A program made the position numbers and the translations under genes. The notes under the pieces were generated by a model. That model saw only the letters and a list, made by a program, of their open reading frames with translations. It was not told the origin of the DNA and did no database searches. A stretch of DNA of 34,847 bases. Origin: Thiotrichaceae bacterium. GTDB lineage: Bacteria > Pseudomonadota > Gammaproteobacteria > Thiotrichales > Thiotrichaceae. Every line of letters begins with the position of its first letter. Position 1 is the stretch's first letter. The stretch lies in contig JALSLM010000108.1 of NCBI GenBank assembly GCA_026988295.1, forward strand, positions 1 to 34,847. Reading direction: 5' to 3'. Positions 19,287-26,687 of this stretch are shown here, in pieces.

Positions 19287-19422
19287 ATCAAAGGGGTCAG
19301 ACTCGATTGATTTTACCACAGCGATAATATGTTGAAGACGAAGCAAAAGGGAAGCTTTGAGTTAAAAAGGCAGGTATAAACTGTTTATGCAGTCATTTCA
19401 ATCAAGTCTAACCCCTTTGATT
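19287..19422. mobile_element. Family E MITE-like element, copy 1
   Basis: CATCAAAGGGGTCAGACTCGATTGATT ... TCAATCAAGTCTAACCCCTTTGAT terminal inverted repeats. Confidence 0.8.
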
Positions 19423-19441
19423 CTGTTAGGCTTTTATAAAT

Positions 19442-19723
19442 TTATGCAACTAACTCTTGCTCAACATCCCAGCCAGGGAAAACGATTACAGCAGGATGGC
19501 ATTTCAATGCTCTTGCCAAAACCTTTGCTCTTTCTACCCCCAATTTTACTTTATCATGTTCAATAGCCGATAAGGTTGATTGAGGAATACCACTAATTAA
19601 TGCCAATTCATTTTGGCTTAATTCTTGAAGTTCTCGAAGAATGCGAACTGAGTTACCAATAGAAACTTCGACTGTTTTTTTAGCTTTTTTAAATTCATTC
19701 ATCTTAATTTCTCCGATAGTCAT
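19442..19723 (-). CDS. XRE-family antitoxin of a type II TA system
   Basis: SVRILRELQELSQNELALISGIPQSTLSAIEHDKVKLGVERAKVLARAL; overlaps the toxin gene. Confidence 0.88.
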   Translation of the reverse strand: MTIGEIKMNEFKKAKKTVEVSIGNSVRILRELQELSQNELALISGIPQSTLSAIEHDKVKLGVERAKVLARALKCHPAVIVFPGWDVEQELVA

Positions 19724-19985
19724 GAGGTGTTACCCTAAATACTTTTACATAAAGCTCTTCATTTTCTATTTTATAAACAACCCTATACTGAATATTGAGG
19801 CGAGATGAGCGGTGACCTTCCCATTCACCCGAAAGAGATTCATCGTTAAATCCCTTTATTAGCTTTAATCCTTCTGGTCCTGAAATAGCTACAATGTCCT
19901 TCCATTTTTCATACCTCATTAGTATTTCATTTGGAATTTTCTTTAGCTGTTTCGTTACTTTTTTATGTTCATAAATGTCCCACAT
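19704..19985 (-). CDS. RelE/HigB-like toxin
   Basis: KKVTKQLKKIP…GEWEGHRSSRLNIQYRVVYKIENEELYVKVFRVTPHDY. Confidence 0.88.
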   Translation of the reverse strand: MWDIYEHKKVTKQLKKIPNEILMRYEKWKDIVAISGPEGLKLIKGFNDESLSGEWEGHRSSRLNIQYRVVYKIENEELYVKVFRVTPHDYRRN

Positions 19986-20018
19986 ACTAAATACAGTATA
20001 TATATTATATTTAGTATG
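19983..20018. promoter_or_regulatory. Palindromic operator/promoter of the TA module
   Basis: CATACTAAATA…TATTTAGTATG inverted repeat abutting the toxin start codon; AT-rich spacer. Confidence 0.6.
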
Positions 20019-20130
20019 TCAATGTTACATTTTAGCCTAACGCTCAATTGAGGGGGGGGGGACAGACAGTGATGAACGTAATCATATGAAATACTTTATA
20101 GAATCCACTAAACTTAAATCAACTGCTTAG

Positions 20131-20267
20131 CATCAAAGGGGTCGGACACGATTGATTTTACCACAAGCGATAATATGTTGAAGACGAAGCAAAAGGGAAG
20201 CTTTGAGTTAAAAAGGCAGGTATAAACTGTTTATGCAGTCATTTCAATCAAGTCTAACCTCTTTGAT
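20131..20267. mobile_element. Family E MITE-like element, copy 2 (direct orientation)
   Basis: Nearly identical to 19287-19422. Confidence 0.8.
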
Positions 20268-20340
20268 CTGAAGATAAATACTATACGAATCAACAGTTTG
20301 CATCCTGTTCCGTAGTAACCTATCGGGTTTAGATTATAGA

Positions 20341-20370
20341 TACCCATCCCCCCCCTTTTTTTATACTTTG
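20341..20370 (-). repeat. Family C repeat
   Basis: TACCCATCCCCCCCCTTTTTTTATACTTTG. Confidence 0.85.
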
Positions 20371-20474
20371 TTAATCAATATAAACACGATGGAGAATTGA
20401 AGTTGTGCTTGAAAATCTGACAAAAGGTAGTAAACCGCATATAAACTGATTTACTACCACCATGAGTTTAGAAT

Positions 20475-20533
20475 AATTAGGGTCAGAGTAAAATTTAAGG
20501 CAAGTAAAGAGAAATACTACTCTGCCCCCAATT
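20475..20533. repeat. Short inverted-repeat element
   Basis: AATTAGGGTCAGAGTA … TACTCTGCCCCCAATT. Confidence 0.6.
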
Positions 20534-20549
20534 ATTATACTTTAAACAT

Positions 20550-20837
20550 TTAGGTTTTAAATTGTTTCTCCATAAATCTACCATCCGCATATTTATGCAG
20601 GATGCTGGCTATAAATGTTTGATATGGGATACCCTCACGTAAAGCAAGTTTTTGGATAGAAGATAGGTCTCGACTAGTAAGACGTATATTTATTCTTTTA
20701 TCTTTTTTAAACGTATTGGCGGCATATTCTTTATGTTTTTCCATTTCTTTTTTTGTATTTGACATGGGGTGCATCTCTCCAGAGTCAAATGCTTCTAGGA
20801 TTTCTTGCTCCTCTTTGTCTAGTTTATATTTAGGCAT
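20550..20837 (-). CDS. CopG/BrnA-like antitoxin
   Basis: KRINIRLTSRDLSSIQKLALREGIPYQTFIASILHKYADGRF. Confidence 0.8.
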   Translation of the reverse strand: MPKYKLDKEEQEILEAFDSGEMHPMSNTKKEMEKHKEYAANTFKKDKRINIRLTSRDLSSIQKLALREGIPYQTFIASILHKYADGRFMEKQFKT

Positions 20838-20839
20838 AA

Positions 20840-21115
20840 TTATTCTCCGATATATTTTTTGGTAGCTTTACGACTGGGTATGATTGTTTTTAGAAAAATC
20901 TCATTATTAGACTTTTCTATATACGGAACCAAGTAAGCATAATTATTTATTGCCACAACTGAAATCATCTGGTTTGGGTATTTATCTTGGTTTGGATGCT
21001 GATATATATCCAATTCATCACCTTTTTCAATATGATAAACAACTTCTTCAAAAGAGATTCCTCTCTCCAGTTTAAGTATTTCATTTTTTTCTATATTCCA
21101 ATTATAGCTTTTCAT
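20840..21115 (-). CDS. BrnT-like toxin
   Basis: YNWNIEKNEILKLERGISFEEVVYHIEKGDELDIYQHPNQDKYPNQ; two nt upstream of the antitoxin. Confidence 0.72.
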   Translation of the reverse strand: MKSYNWNIEKNEILKLERGISFEEVVYHIEKGDELDIYQHPNQDKYPNQMISVVAINNYAYLVPYIEKSNNEIFLKTIIPSRKATKKYIGE

Positions 21116-21337
21116 GCGGTGTTATTATAGCACAATGTGTGCCTATTGCACTCATTTGGTTTTTGGTAGTCTAACGCTTGTATCAGCTACCGCCTAGAAG
21201 GGCGCAACTTTTAGCAGCTTTTTACAAAAGATGTGACGCTTTCAGTGGTCAGCTGGATATACTGGTTATGTGCTTTAGTCATAGACTGCTGTGCCTTGAT
21301 GAGATCTCAGCTTCCAGCTTTCTCCATATCTAGCCCA

Positions 21338-21371
21338 CATCAAAGGGGTCAGACTCGATTGATTACTTTGA
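21338..21371. repeat. Family E remnant
   Basis: CATCAAAGGGGTCAGACTCGATTGATTACTTTGAT. Confidence 0.7.
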
Positions 21372-21414
21372 TTAAACCCATGCCTATACATAAAAAATAG
21401 TTTACTATTCACTC

Positions 21415-21972
21415 ATGGATAAAACGATAGATTATTTTCAATTAGAAAATGCTCTGCAAAAAGCAGAGGCTGATTATAGTACTTCTGAGGCTCAGGCTAT
21501 TGCTTGTGGCATGTTGGCGGTTAATATTGCGGCAGATAAAGTTGCTTGGGCGCAGCTTATTTTTGGTGAGATTGATCCAAATGATCGCTTGCAGGTTGAA
21601 GCGATTAAGTTGACTGGGGAGTTGCATGATCAGTGTAAACGACAGTTACAAGATGCCAATCTTGCCTTTGAGCTATTAATGCCTGATGAGGATGAGTCTT
21701 TGCTTTTACGTGTTTCTGCACTTCAAGAATGGTGTAATGGTTTTTTATTAGGCGTTGGCTTAAGTGGTGTGAGTGATCATAAAACACTGCCAGATGATAC
21801 TCGTGAATTACTCGCAGACTTTACTGAGATAGGTACTTCAGGTAGTTTTGATCTGGAAGATGAGCTTGCCTCAGAAGAAGCTCTTGCTGAAATTAGTGAA
21901 TATGTGCGTATGGGGGTTCTTCTTATCAATGAAGAATTACAGCCGATAAAGCAATCAACACTCATACATTAG
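21415..21972 (+). CDS. UPF0149 family protein (YgfB/YecA-like)
   Basis: SEAQAIACGMLAV, LQEWCNGFLLGVGLSG, SEEALAEISEYVRMGVLLINEEL. Confidence 0.88.
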   Translation: MDKTIDYFQLENALQKAEADYSTSEAQAIACGMLAVNIAADKVAWAQLIFGEIDPNDRLQVEAIKLTGELHDQCKRQLQDANLAFELLMPDEDESLLLRVSALQEWCNGFLLGVGLSGVSDHKTLPDDTRELLADFTEIGTSGSFDLEDELASEEALAEISEYVRMGVLLINEELQPIKQSTLIH

Positions 21973-21974
21973 AT

Positions 21975-22187
21975 CCTGAATCCGTGAGGTCACTACGGCA
22001 CAGGACGCAAGCTATAGATTCATCACGGTTTTAAAAAATACCCGCTTAACCTACGGGTGAAGCTAAGATTTAGTGAGCTTCCCATCTGCGCTAGCAGATG
22101 GTTGACTCAATTATGCAGAGCTTTTTAAATCCCGTGCTAAACCAATATCTTACGCCCTGTTATCCGCATTGACCTCACAGATTCAGG
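21975..22187. mobile_element. Family F MITE-like structured element (~213 bp)
   Basis: TIRs CCTGAATCCGTGAGGTCA / TGACCTCACAGATTCAGG; nested CACGG…AAAAA / TTTTTAAATCCCGTG; internal hairpins ACCCG/CGGGT and CCATCTGC/GCAGATGG. Confidence 0.65.
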
Positions 22188-22208
22188 TAGATTGTTTCAT
22201 TCATTGTT

Positions 22209-22391
22209 TCAAAAAAACCTAAGCAAAACCAGACCTGCTAGAAAGGTATAAACACCTATTGGCATGGTAAAAAACGCCTTAAAGTCATCGGGTATAAACT
22301 TCTCACTAGCAGGAAAAAATTTTCTCACTAAGCCAAAAAGAAAAATTGGAACCGCGACTAATAATAATAAAACACCTATTGAAGTTAACAT
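22209..22391 (-). CDS. Small two-TM membrane protein
   Basis: 60-62 aa, hydrophobic; start (22397 or 22391) lies in or at the edge of a family C repeat. Confidence 0.5.
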   Translation of the reverse strand: MLTSIGVLLLLVAVPIFLFGLVRKFFPASEKFIPDDFKAFFTMPIGVYTFLAGLVLLRFF

Positions 22392-22420
22392 ACCCATCCC
22401 CCCCTTTTTTTACATATTTT
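22391..22420 (-). repeat. Family C repeat overlapping the start of the small membrane protein ORF
   Basis: TACCCATCCCCCCCTTTTTTTACATATTTT. Confidence 0.88.
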
Positions 22421-22461
22421 CTAAATCATTATGAATCATATCTTGGATCAACTAATACTCG

Positions 22462-22482
22462 AGTTCTCAGACAGCCTCCTAG
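22462..22482. repeat. Family A half-element, supplies the stop codon of the pteridine reductase gene
   Basis: AGTTCTCAGACAGCCTCCTAG. Confidence 0.8.
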
Positions 22483-23231
22483 TGATTCAATAAACGACCG
22501 CCATCAACGGGAATAATATGCCCTGTAATATAATCTGCATCGCATACTAAAAAAAGGATTGCTTTGGCAATATCTTTTGGGCTTCCTTCACGTTTCAAGC
22601 AGGTTTTGTTTAATATCTCTAACTGTTCATCTATTCCACTTATTCCGCTTTCATTCTCTGGCCAAAGAATAGCTCCTGGCGCAACTCCATTTACTCTAAC
22701 TTCTGGGCCGAGTTCTCTTGCTAAAGATTGCGTTAGCATTAATAATCCTGCCTTTGCCGAACTATAAACAGTGTGATCTTTTAAAGGACGTATACCGTGA
22801 ATATCCACCATATTAACGATACAGCCTTTATTTTTAATTAGCTCAGGTGCAGCTAGTTGTGATAAAAATAATGGGGCTTTTAAATTGCTTGCCATTAGAT
22901 TATCCCAATCTTCTTCGCTTATCTTACCTAAAGGTGTGGCAAAAAAGCTCGATGCATTATTAATAAGAATATCCAAACGACCTGCTTGATGAATTATAGC
23001 ATCAATCATCTTTGATAATTGTGTTGTATCAGATAGCTCGGCTTGATGCAAATAGCAAGAATCAGGACGTATTGCATTTAATTTTTTACTCAATTCTTCA
23101 GCATCTTTAGCAGAATTACGGTAGTGTATCACCACCGTTGCACCTGCCTGATGCAAGGCTTGTACGGTCACCGCGCCAATACGCCGTGCTGAACCTGTTA
23201 CTAAAGCAACTTTACCTTTTAGATTTTGCAT
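22479..23231 (-). CDS. Pteridine reductase (SDR family, FolM/PTR1-like)
   Basis: LKGKVALVTGSARRIGAVTVQALHQAGATVVIHYRNS; VYSSAKAGLLMLTQSLARELGPEVRVNGVAPGAILWP. Confidence 0.87.
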   Translation of the reverse strand: MQNLKGKVALVTGSARRIGAVTVQALHQAGATVVIHYRNSAKDAEELSKKLNAIRPDSCYLHQAELSDTTQLSKMIDAIIHQAGRLDILINNASSFFATPLGKISEEDWDNLMASNLKAPLFLSQLAAPELIKNKGCIVNMVDIHGIRPLKDHTVYSSAKAGLLMLTQSLARELGPEVRVNGVAPGAILWPENESGISGIDEQLEILNKTCLKREGSPKDIAKAILFLVCDADYITGHIIPVDGGRLLNH

Positions 23232-23248
23232 GTAGACTCTCATACCCA

Positions 23249-24469
23249 ATGAAACATATTCAAAGTTTACCAGAACCCTCCGCTGATGCCTTGCAACATA
23301 GTCAAAAACTTGTTGAACGCATTTGTGATGAAATTAAAAATACTGCCAATGCTAATACTCGCAATACAAATAATAACGGCAGTATTTCTTTTCGCCGCTA
23401 TATGGAAATGGCTCTATATGAGCCTGCACTAGGTTATTATGTGGCAGGCACTCATAAGATTGGTGCAGCTGGTGACTTTATTACTGCGCCAGAAATCTCT
23501 CCTTTATTTTCTCAATGTATAGCAAATCAATGTGCTGGTATTTTAAAAAAGTATAAAAAAGGGGGGGGATGGGTTTTAGAGCTAGGTGCAGGCTCTGGTA
23601 TTATGGCAAGCGATATTTTATTAGAGTTAGAACGACTGGAGCAATTACCTGAGCAATATCTAATATTAGACCTCAGCCCTGATCTAATACAACGTCAGCA
23701 ACAATTGCTAACAGAGCGTGTGCCTCATTTGCTTAATCGTGTGAAATGGATTAACCAGTTACCTGAGAATTTTGATGGTATTATTATTGGCAATGAAGTA
23801 CTGGATGCCATGCCTGTTGAGGTTTTCACCCAGCACAATGACCAGCTTTATCAACATCATGTTATTTGGGAGAATAATCAACTTTTTGAGCAACTACAGC
23901 CCGCCAATGAATCTCTGCAACAGCTCGTAGAAGCCTTAAATATCCCACAGCAAGCTACCCCTTATACCTCTGAAACCAACCCCAATCTTGATGGTTGGTT
24001 TAAAGCACTCAGCAAAAGCATAAACTCGGCTGTCATTTTATTAATTGATTATGGCTACCCACGCAAAGAATACTACTTGCCAGAGCGCAATAAAGGCACG
24101 CTTATTTGCCATTATCAACATTTGATTAATGAAGCCCCCCTATTCTACCCAGGCTTGCAGGACATTACTGCCAGTGTCGATTTCACCGCTGTTGCTGAAG
24201 CTGCCGATAATGCGGGTCTATCAATAACTGGCTTCACATCACAGGCTGCTTTTTTAGCCAATGCAGGCTTAGAAAACTACTTTATGCAAGAGCTCGATAA
24301 AAATCCCGATAATCAATATAAACTAGCGCAGCAGGTACGCACATTGAGTCTACCCTCCGAAATGGGAGAACGCTTTAAAGTCATCGCACTAACAAAAGCA
24401 ATTGATAAGGATGATAATAACAGTGATATGATTGGCTTTTCATCACTTGATCAGCGCTATCGCTTATAG
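23249..24469 (+). CDS. Class I SAM-dependent methyltransferase, MidA/NDUFAF7 family
   Basis: ISFRRYMEMALYEPALGYYVAG, GDFITAPEISPLFSQCIA, VLELGAGSG, GNEVLDAMPVEVF. Confidence 0.92.
   Translation: MKHIQSLPEPSADALQHSQKLVERICDEIKNTANANTRNTNNNGSISFRRYMEMALYEPALGYYVAGTHKIGAAGDFITAPEISPLFSQCIANQCAGILKKYKKGGGWVLELGAGSGIMASDILLELERLEQLPEQYLILDLSPDLIQRQQQLLTERVPHLLNRVKWINQLPENFDGIIIGNEVLDAMPVEVFTQHNDQLYQHHVIWENNQLFEQLQPANESLQQLVEALNIPQQATPYTSETNPNLDGWFKALSKSINSAVILLIDYGYPRKEYYLPERNKGTLICHYQHLINEAPLFYPGLQDITASVDFTAVAEAADNAGLSITGFTSQAAFLANAGLENYFMQELDKNPDNQYKLAQQVRTLSLPSEMGERFKVIALTKAIDKDDNNSDMIGFSSLDQRYRL
23546..23576 (+). repeat. Family C repeat in frame within the methyltransferase CDS (A6G8 tract)
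   Basis: AAAAAGTATAAAAAAGGGGGGGGATGGGTT translated as KKYKKGGGWV. Confidence 0.85.
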
Positions 24470-24534
24470 CACCAAGACCTGAATATCTAAATACTAAATA
24501 GCACTCCTCATCCTTTGGTAGTAGAATCCTCCGC

Positions 24535-25482
24535 ATGAAAATACAATGGTTCCCTGGTCATATGCACAAGGCCAGTAAAGAAATTCAAGAAAAACTCCCA
24601 GAAATGGACTTGCTCATCGAAGTCCTTGATGCACGCTTGCCTGGCTCTAGTGAAAATCCTATGATTGCAAGTCTTCGCAAAAATAAACCTTGCATCAAAA
24701 TTTTCAATAAAAGTGATCTTGCCGATCAACAACTCACTAAACAATGGCAAGATTATTATGAGCAAGACAAAGGCATAAAAACACTCTGCGTCACTAGAGA
24801 TCAACCCGATAAAATAAAACAAATATCTTCGCTTTGTCGCAAAATGATCCCAATTAGTGACAGCCGTGTAAAAGAAATCCAAGCCATGATTGTGGGTATC
24901 CCCAATGTAGGAAAATCCACCATTATCAATATTCTAACAGGGCGAACCATCGCCAAAACAGGCAATGAAGCCGCTGTTACGCGCCAACAGCAACGCATCA
25001 AAATCAATGATAATGTTGTCTTATTTGATACCCCAGGCTTACTTTGGGGGAATATTAATAATGAGCACAGCGGTTTTCGCCTTGCCATAAGTGGCGCAAT
25101 CAAAGACACCGCTTTTGAACATGATGATGCTGCCTTTTATTTAGCAGAACACCTAATTAAGCACTACCCTAGCCTGCTTGAAGAACGCTACCAATTCGCA
25201 AACTCTGATCAAGAATTCCCACAAACTGAGCTTGAGTTTATCGAAGCCATTGGGCGTTTGCGTGGTTGTTTACGCGCTGGAGGGCAAGTTGAATTAGATA
25301 AAGCCTGTAAAATACTCATCAATGAATTTCGCCTAGGCACTTTAGGAAAAATCACGCTAGAAAATCCTCAAGAATTTATTCAAGAAGTTGAACAGGCAAA
25401 GGTCCAAAAAGAACAAAAAGAAAAAGAGAAAAAAGCAACTAAAGCAGAACGAAAAAAACGCTGGAAAAAAAATCGTAAATAA
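24535..25482 (+). CDS. ylqF: Ribosome biogenesis GTPase YlqF/RbgA (circularly permuted GTPase)
   Basis: IQWFPGHMHKASKEI, FNKSDLAD, GIPNVGKSTIINIL, DTPGLLW. Confidence 0.93.
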   Translation: MKIQWFPGHMHKASKEIQEKLPEMDLLIEVLDARLPGSSENPMIASLRKNKPCIKIFNKSDLADQQLTKQWQDYYEQDKGIKTLCVTRDQPDKIKQISSLCRKMIPISDSRVKEIQAMIVGIPNVGKSTIINILTGRTIAKTGNEAAVTRQQQRIKINDNVVLFDTPGLLWGNINNEHSGFRLAISGAIKDTAFEHDDAAFYLAEHLIKHYPSLLEERYQFANSDQEFPQTELEFIEAIGRLRGCLRAGGQVELDKACKILINEFRLGTLGKITLENPQEFIQEVEQAKVQKEQKEKEKKATKAERKKRWKKNRK

Positions 25483-25554
25483 TATTTTTATTACACCATC
25501 ATTACACACCATCACTACATCTTTAACTTTCTAACTTCATTACATGGCTTATAA

Positions 25555-26481
25555 ATGTCTGATAAATTACATAGATTTCTACTAGAAAACCTTAATATTC
25601 GCGGAGAATGGGTTTCACTCAATAATTCTTGGCAAGAAATCCAAAATTCTGCCAAATACCCCAAAGCAGTACGCCATGTATTAGGTGAAGCATTAGCTAT
25701 TGTTAGTTTATTAGCAGAATCATTAAAATTTGATGGCTCACTAACACTACAAATTAGAGGCACTCAACCCGTTACTATGCTTGTTGTGCAAGCCACTTCT
25801 GAGGGAGATATTCGCGGCATTGCGAAGTGGCAAGGTGAGATTTTAGATAACACACCATTTAGCGAGCTTTTTGGTGCTGGCACTATGGTTATCAGTATTG
25901 AAAACAATCCAAAATCAGAAGCTAGGAAAAGTAAACAATACCAAAGTCTAGTCTCATTAGAAGGTGACTCACTTGCCGCCTGTTTAATAGAATACTTTGC
26001 ACAATCTGAACAATTAGAAACACAACTGTGGTTGGCTGTTGATGATAAATCCGTAGCAGGGCTTATGCTTCAAAGCATCCCAACTGAGGCTACAGCTAAC
26101 GATAGTTTAGATATGAATGAAAAAAATAACTGGAATCATGCAACCATACTTGCCGACTCACTCAGCAAAGATGAGCTATTAAGCCTTGATGTTAAAACCC
26201 TACTTCATCGCCTCTATCATGAAGAAGATTTACGTCTGTATAATGCCAAATCATTACGCTTTAAATGCAGTTGCTCTCAAACAAAAATTGATCGAATGAT
26301 TTATGCATTAGGTGAGGCAGATGCCAATGCTCTAATTCAAGAACAAGGAACTATTGATGTAGATTGTAAATTTTGCAACAAGCACTACGTACTCGATCAA
26401 GTTGATATTGCCAGACTTTTTAGTAAGGGATTTACACCACAGGACTCAATAGATAATAGTGATCAACCCAAGGTTCATTGA
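25555..26481 (+). CDS. hslO: Hsp33 redox-regulated chaperone
   Basis: C-terminal CSC…CKFC zinc motif. Confidence 0.95.
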   Translation: MSDKLHRFLLENLNIRGEWVSLNNSWQEIQNSAKYPKAVRHVLGEALAIVSLLAESLKFDGSLTLQIRGTQPVTMLVVQATSEGDIRGIAKWQGEILDNTPFSELFGAGTMVISIENNPKSEARKSKQYQSLVSLEGDSLAACLIEYFAQSEQLETQLWLAVDDKSVAGLMLQSIPTEATANDSLDMNEKNNWNHATILADSLSKDELLSLDVKTLLHRLYHEEDLRLYNAKSLRFKCSCSQTKIDRMIYALGEADANALIQEQGTIDVDCKFCNKHYVLDQVDIARLFSKGFTPQDSIDNSDQPKVH

Positions 26482-26640
26482 GAAAAACCTGATTAAGTCG
26501 CTAAACCCATCATCATAAAAAAGTGTAAAAAAGGGGGGGGGATGGGTAGCCTTGAAAATATTTGAGGCTTTGTGGCTATGAGACAAGAAAATTTAGATTT
26601 TTATACGGCTAAAATAATTGGACTTGATCAGGATTTCCCT
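26481..26640. mobile_element. Family B-ended 160-bp element with replaced interior containing a family C repeat
   Basis: GAGAAAAACCTGATTAAGTCG … AAAATAATTGGACTTGATCAGGATTTCC. Confidence 0.7.
26516..26548 (+). repeat. Family C repeat
   Basis: AAAAAAGTGTAAAAAAGGGGGGGGGATGGGTA. Confidence 0.88.
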
Positions 26641-26652
26641 AAAAGTGAGACC

Positions 26653-26680
26653 TGAATCCGTAAGGACACGGATTCAGGTA
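26653..26680. repeat. Family F hairpin between convergent hslO and prfB
   Basis: CCTGAATCCGT-AAGGAC-ACGGATTCAGG perfect 11-bp stem. Confidence 0.85.
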
Positions 26681-26687
26681 AGAACTA

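Noticed and set aside
19442-21115. Novel anti-phage defence island
   Set aside because: Both gene pairs look like ordinary type II TA modules; no nuclease, helicase or other defence gene is nearby in the window.
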